The notes under the pieces were generated by a model. The model had not been told where the DNA came from and searched no databases. It was given only the letters and a program-made list of their open reading frames with translations. From contig SSFI01000009.1 of the NCBI GenBank assembly GCA_008015325.1, forward strand, positions 1 through 64,000: a DNA stretch of 64,000 nucleotides, read 5' to 3'. Positions 34,808 to 45,197 of this stretch are shown in pieces. The stretch's first letter is position 1. Each line of letters opens with the position of its first letter. The stretch is from Rheinheimera sp. (GTDB taxonomy: Bacteria > Pseudomonadota > Gammaproteobacteria > Enterobacterales > Alteromonadaceae). A program made the translations under genes and the position numbers.

Positions 34808-36127
34808 TTAGTCATCCAGCCGGCAAGCCGACACACGAGTAGCGAGCAGATTGCACTCGAGTTCAACCCATTTGCCTTCAAATGGTGTTAACGATTGATC
34901 TGCAGCCTGATAGCCCCAGATTGCGCCTTGTGTGACCAAACCTTTAAGCTCAATCCGTGGTTCATTATCGGCGCGTTCGATTTCCAGAATTTGTAACTGA
35001 CCATTACGTTGTACCCCTTCAAGTTCAAGCACTACGCTTTCTAAACCAGAAAGAGTTAAGCCATCATCAAACTTTGTGCTGTTGATCAAATGAAATACAA
35101 AGCCGTTAAAGAGCAGAGTTTTGCCCTCTGACCGCATCTGGCCGCTCACGGCAAAGCGCGGATCTAATTTACTGACCACTGCGGGATCTGCTGGTTTAGA
35201 CTGGAAATCGACTTCAACTAATTCAGACTTGTTATTCACCATCCGGCTGGTCACTTCGACCACCCGCCCAAGCGCTAAATCCTGCTGCCGACCGTCTTCG
35301 AAGCGGGTTGAGGATAACACCGAAAAACTCAGGTTTTGGTTCAATTCAAAGCGTTGCTGCTGTGAATCTACCCAGGTAATAGTACCGGTAATTTCGGCCT
35401 CGGCAGCATCAGCGTAGCGTTCCGTTTCAATATCTAACGCGATTAGCCGCTGTCCCGACAAACTGCCATACACTTCCACCCAGCTACCATTCGCTAAGTC
35501 AGCGGGGACCCGTTTCGCCAGGGCGTAGTCTACCTGCAACCCATTCACCACAAAGAGCTGCTGGCCTGGCTCAAGTTGCTGAACCAGCCCTTCAAGCTCA
35601 ATAGTCGCAGGGATCTCCGCGCCCTGTAACACCATCACTGCCGCAGCGGATAATTGAGATGAGGAACCGACTTCGGTGCTGATAGCAACATAATCCCCGA
35701 CCTGAGGCAGGCTGGTTAAAGCTGAGGCATCAACGCTCAGCGTATTTATCTGTAACTGTGTGCCAGCAATTGCAGAAATCCTGCCGGAAATGTCCGGGTT
35801 CAGGTCAACCTGCGTCACTTTTACGCCATCTGTACTCACCACAACTTTCATACCCTGAGTCAGCGCAGAGCTCGCAACGGCGGTATCTCCATATTGAATA
35901 CTGGCACCAGAGATATCCAGGGCGCGGTCATTGATGGTCAGGCGATTGCCTGTCAGATTGGTAATACTGCCGCTAATCAGGGCAGGTAATTGTGACACTG
36001 GCGGTTGTTGTGGCGTTGCAGTCGTCACTTGAGTGACAGCTGAATCAGCCCCTGAGCTACCGCATCCGGCCATTATCAAAGCTGAGCTTGCCAGCGCTGC
36101 AGAAAAAATCGTTGTAAACTTCATCAT
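34808..36127 (-). CDS. DUF5666 lipoprotein
   Basis: About 439 residues. The N-terminus has a lipobox (ALIMAGCGSSG), so it should be a lipoprotein. The rest consists of repeated small beta domains (for example LTGNRLTINDRALDISGASI, then VEVTSRMVNNKSELVEVDF) in the DUF5666 style. AAGGGTGA precedes ATG 36127. Role unknown; genes of this kind often accompany envelope sensing systems, and a decayed regulator lies two genes downstream. Confidence 0.75.
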   Translation of the reverse strand: MMKFTTIFSAALASSALIMAGCGSSGADSAVTQVTTATPQQPPVSQLPALISGSITNLTGNRLTINDRALDISGASIQYGDTAVASSALTQGMKVVVSTDGVKVTQVDLNPDISGRISAIAGTQLQINTLSVDASALTSLPQVGDYVAISTEVGSSSQLSAAAVMVLQGAEIPATIELEGLVQQLEPGQQLFVVNGLQVDYALAKRVPADLANGSWVEVYGSLSGQRLIALDIETERYADAAEAEITGTITWVDSQQQRFELNQNLSFSVLSSTRFEDGRQQDLALGRVVEVTSRMVNNKSELVEVDFQSKPADPAVVSKLDPRFAVSGQMRSEGKTLLFNGFVFHLINSTKFDDGLTLSGLESVVLELEGVQRNGQLQILEIERADNEPRIELKGLVTQGAIWGYQAADQSLTPFEGKWVELECNLLATRVSACRLDD

Positions 36128-36324
36128 ATTTATCACCCTTGCGCTTAAGTTCTGAGCAAAAGTAATGGGTGGTGCGTGAAGATTTCGTGAGGAACCGGCA
36201 CATATGGCGAATTATCGATACGGCATGATGCGCTGCATACCCGCATGCATCCGCCGAACGGCAGCTCGGTGTGAATCAGCAATTGATACCAACCAAAAAT
36301 CAGTGGGTATTTTGCCCTGTATAA

Positions 36325-36350
36325 TGAAAAAGGCCGGCAAATGCCGGCCT
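36325..36350 (-). terminator. intrinsic terminator of the prolyl oligopeptidase gene
   Basis: AGGCCGGCA and TGCCGGCCT pair perfectly over nine bases with a two-base loop; on the - strand TTTTTCATT follows. It lies 25 bases past the peptidase stop. Confidence 0.85.
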
Positions 36351-36374
36351 GATTATTCCTGATAACTCAAGGTG

Positions 36375-38552
36375 TTATTGCGCTTTCGCCACTTCTTTCA
36401 CGCCCATATTCCACAGCGTGAAACCGAAGGTATCCGCGGTTTGTTCGATGGTTTTCGATACCGGCGTACCAGCACCGTGACCGGCGTTGGTTTCAATGCG
36501 GATCAGTTGCGGGTTGTTGCCGCCGGCTTTGGCCTGCAGCTCAGCAGCAAACTTAAAGCTGTGCGCCGGGACCACGCGGTCATCGTGGTCGCCGGTGGTG
36601 ACTAAAGTCGCCGGATAAGCCACGTCTTTTTTCACGTTGTGCACCGGTGAATAACCTTTGAGATATTCAAACATCTCTTTGGACTGCTCAGCTGTGCCGT
36701 AGTCAAAGCCCCAGCCTGCGCCCGCCGTGAAGGTGTGGTAACGCAGCATGTCTAATACGCCCACTGCTGGCAACGCGACTTTCATCAGGTCCGGACGTTG
36801 TGTCATCACAGCACCGACTAACAGACCGCCGTTCGAGCCGCCGCGAATAGCCAGTTTGTCGTTTGACGTGTATTTCTGCGCCACCAGGTATTCGCCGGCT
36901 GCGATAAAATCGTCAAACACATTTTGTTTTTTCAGCTGAATACCGGCTTCATGCCAGGCTTTGCCGTATTCGCCGCCACCGCGCAGGTTCGGCACCGCGT
37001 ATACGCCGCCCATCTCCATCCACACCAGGTTGGCGACGCTGAAGCTTGGCGCCAGGCTGACGTTAAAACCGCCGTAACCGTACAGCATGGTTGGGTTAGT
37101 GCCGTCCAGTTGCAGGCCTTTTTTGTGCGTGATGATCATCGGCACTTTAGTACCGTCTTTGGAGGTGTAGAACACCTGCTTCGATTCATAATCGTCGCTG
37201 TTAAACTTCACGGCTGGTTTGAAGTGCACTTTTGACTCGCCGGTGGCCGGGTCAAACGCGTAAATCGAGCCAGGCGTGTTGTAATTGGCGAAGCTGAAAT
37301 ACAGCACGCTGTCTTTGGCTTTGCCGTCAAAACCACCGACAGTGCCGACGCCCGGCAGCTGCACATCACGCACCAGTTTGCCGTCGTAGTCATATTGCTG
37401 CACTTTGGAAATCGCATCGACCATGTAAGTCGCGAAGAAAGAACCGGCGCCTTTGCTGACCGACAACACGTTGGCGGTTTCCGGGATCACATCTTTCCAC
37501 TCAGTCTGTGCCGGTTTGGTCATATCAATGGCGATCAGCCGCTGATTTGGCGCTTTGAAGTTAGTCGCGAAGTACAGCACATCGCCTTTGCTGTCGACCA
37601 GGTTGTAGTCTGAGCTGCCTTCACCATCCAGTGTGACAAAAGCACTGTCAGGCTTGGTTAAGTCTTTCACCAGCAGTTTGTTGCCGGAAGTGGCGTTCGC
37701 CGCAGACACCACCAGATATTTGCCATCCTGCGTCACCATGCCACCAACATAACGGTGTTTCTCCGCGTCAGTACCGCCATAGATCAGCTGGTCGTCTTTT
37801 TGTGGTGTGCCGATTTTATGGTAATACAGCTTGTGCTGGTCGGTTTTGGCGGACAGTTCGCTGCCTTTTGGCTTGTCATAGCTGGAGTAGAAGAAACCTT
37901 CGTTGCCTTTAAATGAAATGCCGGAGAATTTGACGTCGACCAGTTCTGGTTCCAGTTTTTCTTTGGTTTCGGCGTTGATCACAAAGACTTTACGCCAGTC
38001 GCTACCGCCTTCAGAAATAGCGTAAGCGGCAATTGAGCCGTCGTCAGTGAACTGCAAATCCGCCAGTGAGGTGGTGCCGTCGGCGGAGAAACCGTTCGGA
38101 TCGAGGAATACTTCAGCCGGGCCGCCGTCTTTCTGGCGATAAACCACATATTGGTTTTGCAGGCCGTTGTTTTTGTAGAAATAAGTGTATGCGCCTTCTT
38201 TGGTCGGAGCGCCGACTTTTTCATAGTTCCACAGCGCTTCTAAGCGTTGTTTAATCTGGTCGCGGTACGGAATTTGCGCCAGATAATCAAAAGTGACTTT
38301 GTTTTGCGCTTTGACCCATTCAGCGGTTTCGGCACTGCGATCATCTTCTAACCAGCGGTACGGGTCCGCCACTTGAGTTTCGAAATAGGTGTCGACCACG
38401 TCGCCCTGTTTCGTCGCTGCATATTGCAGTTTAGCCACAGGTGCAGCCTCCGCGACTGCTGTGCCTGTCGCTGCAGTGGCAGCTTGTTCTGGTTTTGGTC
38501 CACAGGCGGTTAAAACAGCAAGCGCCACTGCGCCCAGCATCAAACGTTTCAT
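36375..38552 (-). CDS. prolyl oligopeptidase family serine peptidase (S9A), lipoprotein
   Basis: About 725 residues. The signal ends in a lipobox ([11 protein letters not shown]), which places it in the envelope. The beta-propeller (about 60-430) begins [20 protein letters not shown], typical of S9A enzymes. The hydrolase domain has the nucleophile in [11 protein letters not shown], the Asp in [11 protein letters not shown] and His in NAGHGAGTP. It cleaves short peptides after proline. AGGGGAG lies ahead of ATG 38552; lengths match the family. Confidence 0.95.
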   Translation of the reverse strand: MKRLMLGAVALAVLTACGPKPEQAATAATGTAVAEAAPVAKLQYAATKQGDVVDTYFETQVADPYRWLEDDRSAETAEWVKAQNKVTFDYLAQIPYRDQIKQRLEALWNYEKVGAPTKEGAYTYFYKNNGLQNQYVVYRQKDGGPAEVFLDPNGFSADGTTSLADLQFTDDGSIAAYAISEGGSDWRKVFVINAETKEKLEPELVDVKFSGISFKGNEGFFYSSYDKPKGSELSAKTDQHKLYYHKIGTPQKDDQLIYGGTDAEKHRYVGGMVTQDGKYLVVSAANATSGNKLLVKDLTKPDSAFVTLDGEGSSDYNLVDSKGDVLYFATNFKAPNQRLIAIDMTKPAQTEWKDVIPETANVLSVSKGAGSFFATYMVDAISKVQQYDYDGKLVRDVQLPGVGTVGGFDGKAKDSVLYFSFANYNTPGSIYAFDPATGESKVHFKPAVKFNSDDYESKQVFYTSKDGTKVPMIITHKKGLQLDGTNPTMLYGYGGFNVSLAPSFSVANLVWMEMGGVYAVPNLRGGGEYGKAWHEAGIQLKKQNVFDDFIAAGEYLVAQKYTSNDKLAIRGGSNGGLLVGAVMTQRPDLMKVALPAVGVLDMLRYHTFTAGAGWGFDYGTAEQSKEMFEYLKGYSPVHNVKKDVAYPATLVTTGDHDDRVVPAHSFKFAAELQAKAGGNNPQLIRIETNAGHGAGTPVSKTIEQTADTFGFTLWNMGVKEVAKAQ

Positions 38553-38686
38553 CAAAGCTCCCCTTTGCTTTTGTGCTCAGGCAGCGAGGATAACAAAATT
38601 TTCACAGCAGACAAATGCACTGTGTCGCGACTGAGCGCGCAGCAGGCGGTTTTCACCGCCAAAGCCCGCTAAATCATATCCCCTAA

Positions 38687-38806
38687 ATCATTGAAGCTGC
38701 GGGTAGGCGGCAACTGAGCGAGCTGGAGCGCCAGTCCGGGAAATGAGCATAGCTGTCTATGTGATTGAGCGAGCGAAGGCGGCCAACACCCCCGCGGCTT
38801 CAAAGA
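38687..38806. repeat. 120-bp palindromic repeat element overlapping the end of the EamA gene
   Basis: Terminal arms ATCATTGAAGCTGCGGGT (38687 onward) and, reversed, ATCTTTGAAGCCGCGGGG match in most positions. A core with GAGCATAG and CTATGTGATTGAGC is shared in style with the repeat at 29491-29636. The element contains the TGA stop codon of the EamA gene (38800-38802). Confidence 0.6.
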
Positions 38807-39684
38807 TGACGGGGACGCACGCCCCAGTTCCGCTGATGGGCAATAAGTGCCAGCACAATCAGCACCATACCGCCGTATTGGCTCCAGCTTAACGTCAGGT
38901 CGTAATACCAGAAATCAATCAGCACGGTCAAAAGCGGATAGATGAAAGACAAAAACGCGATGCTGGTAACCGGCAGACGCTGAAAGGCGCTATACATCAG
39001 GTTATACATCAGGCCGGTATGTACCAGCCCGAGAGTCACTAAAGCGCCGACACTGAGCGCCGGCATCAGCAGCAACGAGGTTTTCTCCAGCGGTAACATC
39101 AAAAGTACCCCCAGCACCATCTGCAAACCAGCGATTTGCGCCGGCGCCACCCCGGTCAGTTTCCGCGTGGTCAAAGTCGCAACGGCATACAAACAAGCGG
39201 CAACGGCGGCGAGGCCAACACCTTGCCATAACAACGGATTATGCTGCTCCTGCCCAAGACCGGTGGTACCGGCCACACCAACAAAAGCCAGCGCCAGCCA
39301 GCCCCACTTCGCCGCCGGCGGCCATTGTTTGGTGCCAAAAGCAGTCAGCAATAACAGGAAAAACGGCTGAGTGTGATACACCAGCGTCGCTATCGAAATC
39401 GAGCTCAGTTTGTAAGCACCAAACAGACAAAACCAGTTCGCCACCAGCGCCAAGCCACCTGCCAGCAGATAACCGCTTTGCCGGGCACTCAGTTTTTGCC
39501 AGCCACGCTGCCAGCTCAGATAAGCCAACAACGCTGCACCGCCGAGCAAGCAGCGGTAAAACACCACAGTCGCCGTATCCTGGCCGCTTTCGACGACAAA
39601 AAGGCCAATAGTGCCGGACAGCAGCATCGCCACCAGCATGCGCCAGCTGCCAGCAAACTGTGGGTGTTGCAGGAGGGTTTGCAT
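38800..39684 (-). CDS. EamA/DMT-family transporter
   Basis: A 294-residue protein with ten membrane segments in two EamA repeats of about 140 residues (for example YHTQPFFLLLLTAFG in the first and SIAFLSFIYPLLTVLIDF in the second). Family members export metabolites or amino acids. The stop codon lies in the palindromic repeat, so the last residues RPRHL may have been shaped by its insertion. Confidence 0.88.
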   Translation of the reverse strand: MQTLLQHPQFAGSWRMLVAMLLSGTIGLFVVESGQDTATVVFYRCLLGGAALLAYLSWQRGWQKLSARQSGYLLAGGLALVANWFCLFGAYKLSSISIATLVYHTQPFFLLLLTAFGTKQWPPAAKWGWLALAFVGVAGTTGLGQEQHNPLLWQGVGLAAVAACLYAVATLTTRKLTGVAPAQIAGLQMVLGVLLMLPLEKTSLLLMPALSVGALVTLGLVHTGLMYNLMYSAFQRLPVTSIAFLSFIYPLLTVLIDFWYYDLTLSWSQYGGMVLIVLALIAHQRNWGVRPRHL

Positions 39685-39791
39685 GGATATTCCTGTTCTG
39701 CGGTATCAAAATAATGCCCGATAGTGCGGCAGCGCGGCGCGCTAAGCAAGTCTGGCTTGCAGCAACAGTCTGTTGCTCGTCGTTGTGTTTC

Positions 39792-39947
39792 TGCCCTGCG
39801 GGCGGCTTTGTTTTATTTCAGTAATCATTTTTTCCTTGACGGCTAGTCCGTCTAGCAAAGAGTTCACCTGTCGGTGAATTCTCTGCTAGACGGACTAGCC
39901 GTCAAGGAAAAAACGATAACAACAACCAAACAGCCGCCCGCAGGGCA
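39792..39947. repeat. long near-perfect palindromic element
   Basis: The inner part, 39828-39913, is a hairpin of two 41-base arms around a 4-base loop with only two mismatches (arms contain CTTGACGGCTAGTCCGTCTA). Outer arms TGCCCTGCGGGCGGCT (39792) and AGCCGCCCGCAGGGCA (ending 39947) also pair. The whole lies between two - strand genes. A related copy is at 54104-54216. Confidence 0.75.
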
Positions 39948-39953
39948 AAAAAA

Positions 39954-40457
39954 TCAAGCCACGCGCTGGGCAGCCCCTTGCCGCCACGACTGCAAAACAG
40001 CATCCACAATCAACGCGTGATCGGCATTCAGTACCAGATGCTGGTGGGCGTGTAACTGTGGCCAGTCTTGCCACCAACCACCACAGCGGGCCACCAGATT
40101 GGCAAAATTGACCGACGTGTCGCCGGCCAGGTAATTGCGCCAGTGCCGGCAGTGTTTGCGCAGCATCTCGCCATTCGGTTTGCGCCAGCTGACGGGGTCT
40201 ATTGTCACCAGCTCGTCAACGCGATATCCGCTGGCGATGACACGGGCGGCTGTGCTGGCACCATAACTGTGCGCGATAACCAGCACCGGCTGGCCGGCAT
40301 GTTGCTGTAAGAACTCGGTTAAAGCACGGTATTCAAACCACTGAAAGTAATGCTGGCCCGGCAACACGTGCTGGCGCACCAACCCGGTGTATTTGTCCAG
40401 CGCACCGCCGACCCAAATCACCCGGCGCAATTCAGTCACACTGCTGTGGTGAGCCAT
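39954..40457 (-). CDS. small alpha/beta hydrolase
   Basis: A 167-residue hydrolase fold. The nucleophile elbow is IAHSYGAST (Ser about 63) and the catalytic His may be in LNADHALIV near residue 147. The short length resembles RBBP9/YdeN-type or lipase-like hydrolases. Substrate unknown. The gene ends next to the long palindrome. Confidence 0.7.
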   Translation of the reverse strand: MAHHSSVTELRRVIWVGGALDKYTGLVRQHVLPGQHYFQWFEYRALTEFLQQHAGQPVLVIAHSYGASTAARVIASGYRVDELVTIDPVSWRKPNGEMLRKHCRHWRNYLAGDTSVNFANLVARCGGWWQDWPQLHAHQHLVLNADHALIVDAVLQSWRQGAAQRVA

Positions 40458-40476
40458 CCCGCACCTGCCTTAGAAG

Positions 40477-41289
40477 TTACTCCAGTACCCAGCCAAATTC
40501 GTTTAAAATAGCCCGGTGTTCGGGCCCGCCATAGACCTGGTACCAGGCGTGTTTCAACCGCTCCCGCACCGCAAAAGGCACACCTTTGCGGCTGGCAACT
40601 ATATAAACCGGATTGCTGTGCAAGCGAAAGGCAATTTGATAACGCGCGGCTAAATCCGGATAAGTGCGGCTCCATTCCAGATACTGAGTTTTATCTTCCA
40701 GCATGCCGACCACCCGCTCTTTTTGCAGCAAATTCAGTTTTTGCGTCAGGCTGTTGGCATATTGCAGAAAAGGCTGAAACTCGGTTTCTAAACTGACTTT
40801 GGCAAATTCTTCGCCGTACCAGGCGTCGCGCAGTACACCAACAGCACCGGGTAACAGCAGGATATCACTCAGTTTTTTTACTTTTGGCAGAAATTGTTTA
40901 TCCAGCACCAGCACAGTTTCTTCCAGATAATGCGGGCCGATAAAATCAGCATACTCTTCACGGTCCGGTGTATAAGACATCGTCAGCATCAGGTCGATTT
41001 TACCGTCGCGCAGCAGTGCCAGGCTGCGTGGCCAGGGGCTACCGACCACTTCGAGGCTGCAGCCGGCTTTGTCGGTTAATAATTTCAGCAGGCGGTGATG
41101 TAAGTCATACCAGCGCGGTAATTGCAGGCCAGCGGCGGCAGTCAGCTCTTTCGATTCGTTCAGATGAGCAACCAGATGACAAGGCGCTGGCTCTGCGGTT
41201 GCCGCTTTGGCCGGTAGCATTTCCTCTGCCGCTGCCGCTCCGCACAAAGCCAGACAGAGCCAAGTGACGCACCAGCCGGCGAACCTCAT
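40477..41289 (-). CDS. periplasmic substrate-binding protein, amino-acid type (SBP_bac_3)
   Basis: A 270-residue protein with a signal peptide (MRFAGWCVTWLCLALCGAAA). The mature part has features of family 3 binding proteins: GSPWPRSLALLRDGKIDLML, then MSYTPDREEYADFIGPHYLE. No permease or ATPase is near, so it may act alone or as a sensor. The ATG overlaps the rmuC stop (ATGA). Confidence 0.8.
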   Translation of the reverse strand: MRFAGWCVTWLCLALCGAAAAEEMLPAKAATAEPAPCHLVAHLNESKELTAAAGLQLPRWYDLHHRLLKLLTDKAGCSLEVVGSPWPRSLALLRDGKIDLMLTMSYTPDREEYADFIGPHYLEETVLVLDKQFLPKVKKLSDILLLPGAVGVLRDAWYGEEFAKVSLETEFQPFLQYANSLTQKLNLLQKERVVGMLEDKTQYLEWSRTYPDLAARYQIAFRLHSNPVYIVASRKGVPFAVRERLKHAWYQVYGGPEHRAILNEFGWVLE

Positions 41290-42638
41290 TGTGCGTCCGC
41301 CGACAGTTCGAGCCGGGCTTTTTCTACCAGCTGCTGGTCCAGTTCCTGCTTCACCGCCACACCGAGCTCCTTAAATTCTGCTGCCTGCTTTATCAGATTA
41401 CCTTTACCACTATAAAGTTGCGCTAAGGCCTTGTCATAACTTTCCCGCGCTTTATCAAGCTGTTTACCGACGCCCTGCATCGACTCCAGAAAGGCCGCCA
41501 GCTTGGCGTAAAACCGTTCGGCGCGCTGCGCCAGCTCAGCACTGTGCTGATTTTGCTGCTCAAAGCGCCACAGCTGCCGCACTATGTTCAAGCTGGTCAG
41601 CAAAGTGGTGGGCGTCGCCACCAGCACATTGCGCTCCAGCGCTTTTTGATACAACAACGGGTCATGTTTTAATGCTTCGACATAGGCCGATTCAATCGGA
41701 ATAAACATAAACACCACTTCCGGAGAATTCAGCCCGTCGAGCTGGTAATAGCTTTTATCGGCGAGCTCAGCAATTCGATCACTGACGGCCTGACAATGGG
41801 CTTTTAATGCCTCGGCCCGTTCCAGATCCTGCTCGGCGTTGACATATCGGGTATAAGCCAGCAAAGACGTTTTTGCATCGATCACCAGATGCTTTTGTTG
41901 CGGCAGGTCAACAATCACATCGGGCCGGCGCCGGCCCTGTTCGGTCTGAAAACTGACTTCACGCCGGTAATCGACGCCGGGCCGCAAGCCGGAATTTTCC
42001 AGCACATTTTCCAGCATCAGCTCGCCCCAGTTGCCCTGCAGCTTCTTTTGTCCCTGCAAAGCGCTGGTTAAACGCGCAGCCTGATCGGTGATGGCGGTAT
42101 TGAGTTTTTGCAGATTTAACAGCTCAGTTTTCAGTTCACTGCGCTGTTTTAAATCTTCGGTGTGAATGGCTTCAACTTTATCGCGAAAGCCTTTCATATC
42201 GGCCTGCAACGGGTGTAACAGCTGCAGTAGGCTTTGCTGGCTCTGGCGGGCAAACTGCTCACCCTTTTGCTGCAAAATCTGGTTAGCGAGGTTTTCAAAC
42301 TCTTGTTTTAACTGCAGTTTGCTGTCCTGCAATAACGCCAGCTGCTGCTGATACTGGCTTTGTTTTTCGCTAAGCAGCACCTGCAGCCGGTCGTGTTTTT
42401 CTTTTAAACGCAGATAATCCTGTTGCTGCTGCCGCACTTCGTCCTGGCTTTGCTGCAGCTGCATGCGATGGTCATTGAGCAAACTCTGCTGGTGCTCCAG
42501 TTGTGCCTGTTGCCGAATGTGCTGGTCGCTGAGCGCCCGATTGGCCTGCTGTTGCCGCCACCAGGCCACGCCGGCAGCGATGAGACCGGCCAACAGCAGA
42601 ACTTCCAACGCGAGCCTGACAGTACTGAATTCGTTCAT
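41286..42638 (-). CDS. rmuC: DNA recombination protein RmuC
   Basis: A 450-residue protein. It has an N-terminal membrane helix (LALEVLLLAGLIAAGVAW), a long coiled coil (about 30-160) and the RmuC nuclease-like domain: GNWGELMLENVLENSGLRPG, RRRPDVIVDLPQQKHLVIDA, LNSPEVVFMFIPIESAYVEA. RmuC limits inversions at short repeats. A good LexA box lies 33 bases ahead of the start, so it is probably part of the SOS response. Confidence 0.95.
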   Translation of the reverse strand: MNEFSTVRLALEVLLLAGLIAAGVAWWRQQQANRALSDQHIRQQAQLEHQQSLLNDHRMQLQQSQDEVRQQQQDYLRLKEKHDRLQVLLSEKQSQYQQQLALLQDSKLQLKQEFENLANQILQQKGEQFARQSQQSLLQLLHPLQADMKGFRDKVEAIHTEDLKQRSELKTELLNLQKLNTAITDQAARLTSALQGQKKLQGNWGELMLENVLENSGLRPGVDYRREVSFQTEQGRRRPDVIVDLPQQKHLVIDAKTSLLAYTRYVNAEQDLERAEALKAHCQAVSDRIAELADKSYYQLDGLNSPEVVFMFIPIESAYVEALKHDPLLYQKALERNVLVATPTTLLTSLNIVRQLWRFEQQNQHSAELAQRAERFYAKLAAFLESMQGVGKQLDKARESYDKALAQLYSGKGNLIKQAAEFKELGVAVKQELDQQLVEKARLELSADAQ

Positions 42639-42670
42639 TTTGCCTCCACTTCAATGGGTTAGCACAAGCA

Positions 42671-42686
42671 CTGTATTACTATACAG
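42671..42686. promoter_or_regulatory. LexA (SOS) box upstream of rmuC
   Basis: CTGTATTACTATACAG matches the gamma-proteobacterial consensus CTGTATATATATACAG in 13 of 16 bases, with both CTG/CAG ends intact. It lies 33 bases before the rmuC ATG on the - strand. Confidence 0.7.
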
Positions 42687-42856
42687 CTTTTGACAATATT
42701 GTGGGGGCTGCCGGTAGTTCTGAGCGTAAAAATCGGCGAGGCAGGCAAGAACGGCCTGCGCTTGTTGAATTCGGTCAATCGTGGTGAAAAGGCAACAGCT
42801 GCTGCACTACAGCAGCTGATCACAACAAACAAACTGAGACAGCCAGACTGAAAGGA

Positions 42857-43510
42857 CTACTCTTCCACCACAGCTTTTGGACTGCGCAGCAAACGGTAAG
42901 CGATAGCCACCACCGCCAGTAAAAACAGCACTGCAGACACTAAAACCAGTACTTTGCCGAGCAGCTGATGATACTGCGCCAACACCGGCAGCTTCATCAG
43001 TGCGGCACTGGCCATACTAAGGACCAGCGTCCAGCAGAGAGCACTGACCAGGCTGATAACGGCGACTTTCGCCACGGTGAGCCGGGTCATCCCCATCATC
43101 ATTGGCGTTAAAACCCGGACAAAAGGAATAAAACGCGAAGAAAACATCGCCAGCAGCCCATGCCGCTCCAGCAGGCCACTGGCCCTGGCCAGACTGCCAT
43201 TAGGCACAGCCCTTTCGATATGCCGCATAAAACGGGTGTGCGCCAGCGCGTGCCCCTGCCAGTACGCCACTAAACTTCCCAGGCCCGCAGCCAGCGGCAG
43301 GTACAGGTACACCACTTCTGGTTGCAGCACGCCTGCTGCCATCAGTCCGCCGGACAACAGAACCAGACTGTCCCCCGGCAAGGGTAAAAACACAAAAGCA
43401 GATTCGAGAAACAAAATCAGTAATAAACAACTGATCAGCAGATCAACTTTGCCAAGTTCGATCAACAGTTGAAAATCCTGCTGCCAGATTGCGGAGAGCA
43501 TTTCTTGCAT
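42857..43510 (-). CDS. DedA-family membrane protein
   Basis: About 217 residues with five or six membrane segments. The family motifs are VFLPLPGDSLVLLSGG (about 33-48) and FSSRFIPFVRVLTPMMMGM. DedA proteins flip or distribute lipids such as undecaprenyl phosphate. ATG 43510 follows AGGAAT; ten more codons upstream are possible but have no ribosome site. Confidence 0.9.
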   Translation of the reverse strand: MQEMLSAIWQQDFQLLIELGKVDLLISCLLLILFLESAFVFLPLPGDSLVLLSGGLMAAGVLQPEVVYLYLPLAAGLGSLVAYWQGHALAHTRFMRHIERAVPNGSLARASGLLERHGLLAMFSSRFIPFVRVLTPMMMGMTRLTVAKVAVISLVSALCWTLVLSMASAALMKLPVLAQYHQLLGKVLVLVSAVLFLLAVVAIAYRLLRSPKAVVEE

Positions 43511-43763
43511 CAACAATAATTCCTGAGCGCAGTCCGGCACGGTGCTGCGCCGGGAGTTCCGACGTTTTAACGGCTCCGGCGCGTGCCGTCAAACAAAGTT
43601 TTTTGCTAAAAAAGCGCTTTTAGTGCCGTTTTTACCAGCTAAAAAGCTGAAATCACGCCAGGTTATTGTTTTATAAAGCAGCCGGCCCCCCAAACGAGGC
43701 CTCTTGTTTTTCTGCCTGGCAGTCCTTATAGATAGGGTGTCTATCTCCTTTCCTGGCAATCTT

Positions 43764-45113
43764 ATGACCCGACATTTTGACTACATCGCCATCGGTGGCG
43801 GCAGCGGCGGTATCGCCAGCGCTAACAGAGCAGCCAGTTATGGCAAAAACTGCGCAATTGTGGAAGCTAAAGCCCTGGGCGGCACTTGTGTCAATGTCGG
43901 CTGCGTGCCAAAAAAAGCCATGTGGTTTGCCGGGCAAATTGCCGATGCGCTGAAGCTGGCGCCGGATTATGGCTACGACGTACAGGCGCCGGCACTCGAC
44001 TGGGAGCGGCTGGTGCAAAGCCGCGAAGCTTACATCTCCCGTATTCACGGCTCGTACGAGCGGGTGCTCGGCAAAAATCAGGTCACCGTGATTAAAGGCT
44101 TTGCCCGTTTTGTCGACGCTTATACCATTGAAGTCGACGGTGAGCGTTACAGCGCCGACCATATCAGCATCGCCACCGGCGGTGTGCCGGCCTGGCCGGC
44201 GATTCCGGGTGCAGAATTTGGCATCGACAGTGACGGCTTTTTTGCCTTAGACCATTGCCCGAAACGGGTGGCCGTGGTCGGTGCCGGTTATATCGCGGTA
44301 GAAATTGCCGGGGTGTTGCAGGCACTTGGCAGTGAAACGCATTTGCTGGTGCGCCACGACAAAGCGCTGCGTAGCTTTGACACCATGTTGTCGGACACTT
44401 TGCATCAGCTGATGCAGCACAATGGCATTCAGATGCATTCGCATACCGAAGTGACCGCCGTAAGCCGCGAAGCCGATGGCTCTTTAATGCTGCAACTCAA
44501 TACCGGCCATGTACTGCAGGTCGATTGCCTGATTTGGGCTATTGGTCGCAAGCCGAATACGCAAAATCTGAATCTGGCTGCTGCCGGTGTCGAAACCGAT
44601 GCGCAGGGATTTATTCCAACCGACAAATACCAGAACACCAATGTGCCGGGCATTTATGCCATCGGCGATAACACCGGCCGCCTCGCACTGACGCCGGTTG
44701 CGGTCGCTGCAGGCCGGCGATTGTCCGAGCGCTTATTTAACGGTAAAACCGACGAGCACCTGAACTACGATTTAGTACCCACAGTGGTATTTTCGCACCC
44801 GCCGATTGGCACGGTCGGCAAAACCGAGGCCGAAGCGCGGGCCGAATATGGTGATGCTGCGGTCAAGGTCTACAACAGCGAATTCACCGCCATGTACCGC
44901 GCTTTAACTTCGCACCGAGAACCGACGCGGATGAAACTGGTCTGCGCCGGCCCCGGGCAAAAAGTGGTGGGCCTGCATGTGATTGGCTACGCTGCCGACG
45001 AAATGCTGCAAGGCTTTGCGGTTGCGATCAAAATGGGCGCGACTAAAGCCGATTTTGATAACTGTGTGGCTATTCACCCGACTTCTGCTGAGGAATTCGT
45101 GACAATGCGCTGA
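43764..45113 (+). CDS. gor: glutathione-disulfide reductase
   Basis: A 449-residue flavoprotein. FAD site [20 protein letters not shown] (about 9-28); redox-active disulfide [13 protein letters not shown] (about 41-53); NADPH site [15 protein letters not shown] with Arg-rich [11 protein letters not shown]-terminal [12 protein letters not shown] with the catalytic His-Pro. It keeps glutathione reduced using NADPH. ATG 43764 begins directly before the flavin domain. A terminator follows at 45171. Confidence 0.96.
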   Translation: MTRHFDYIAIGGGSGGIASANRAASYGKNCAIVEAKALGGTCVNVGCVPKKAMWFAGQIADALKLAPDYGYDVQAPALDWERLVQSREAYISRIHGSYERVLGKNQVTVIKGFARFVDAYTIEVDGERYSADHISIATGGVPAWPAIPGAEFGIDSDGFFALDHCPKRVAVVGAGYIAVEIAGVLQALGSETHLLVRHDKALRSFDTMLSDTLHQLMQHNGIQMHSHTEVTAVSREADGSLMLQLNTGHVLQVDCLIWAIGRKPNTQNLNLAAAGVETDAQGFIPTDKYQNTNVPGIYAIGDNTGRLALTPVAVAAGRRLSERLFNGKTDEHLNYDLVPTVVFSHPPIGTVGKTEAEARAEYGDAAVKVYNSEFTAMYRALTSHREPTRMKLVCAGPGQKVVGLHVIGYAADEMLQGFAVAIKMGATKADFDNCVAIHPTSAEEFVTMR

Positions 45114-45170
45114 GCGTGCCAGAGAAATTGAAACGAGCGCTCACCCACTGGTGACGTGATCTGAATGCAT

Positions 45171-45197
45171 AACCTCGGTTTTCCCGAGGTTCTTTTT
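45171..45197 (+). terminator. intrinsic terminator of gor
   Basis: AACCTCGG (45171-45178) and CCGAGGTT (45184-45191) form an 8-bp stem with a 5-base loop followed by CTTTTT. Confidence 0.8.
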
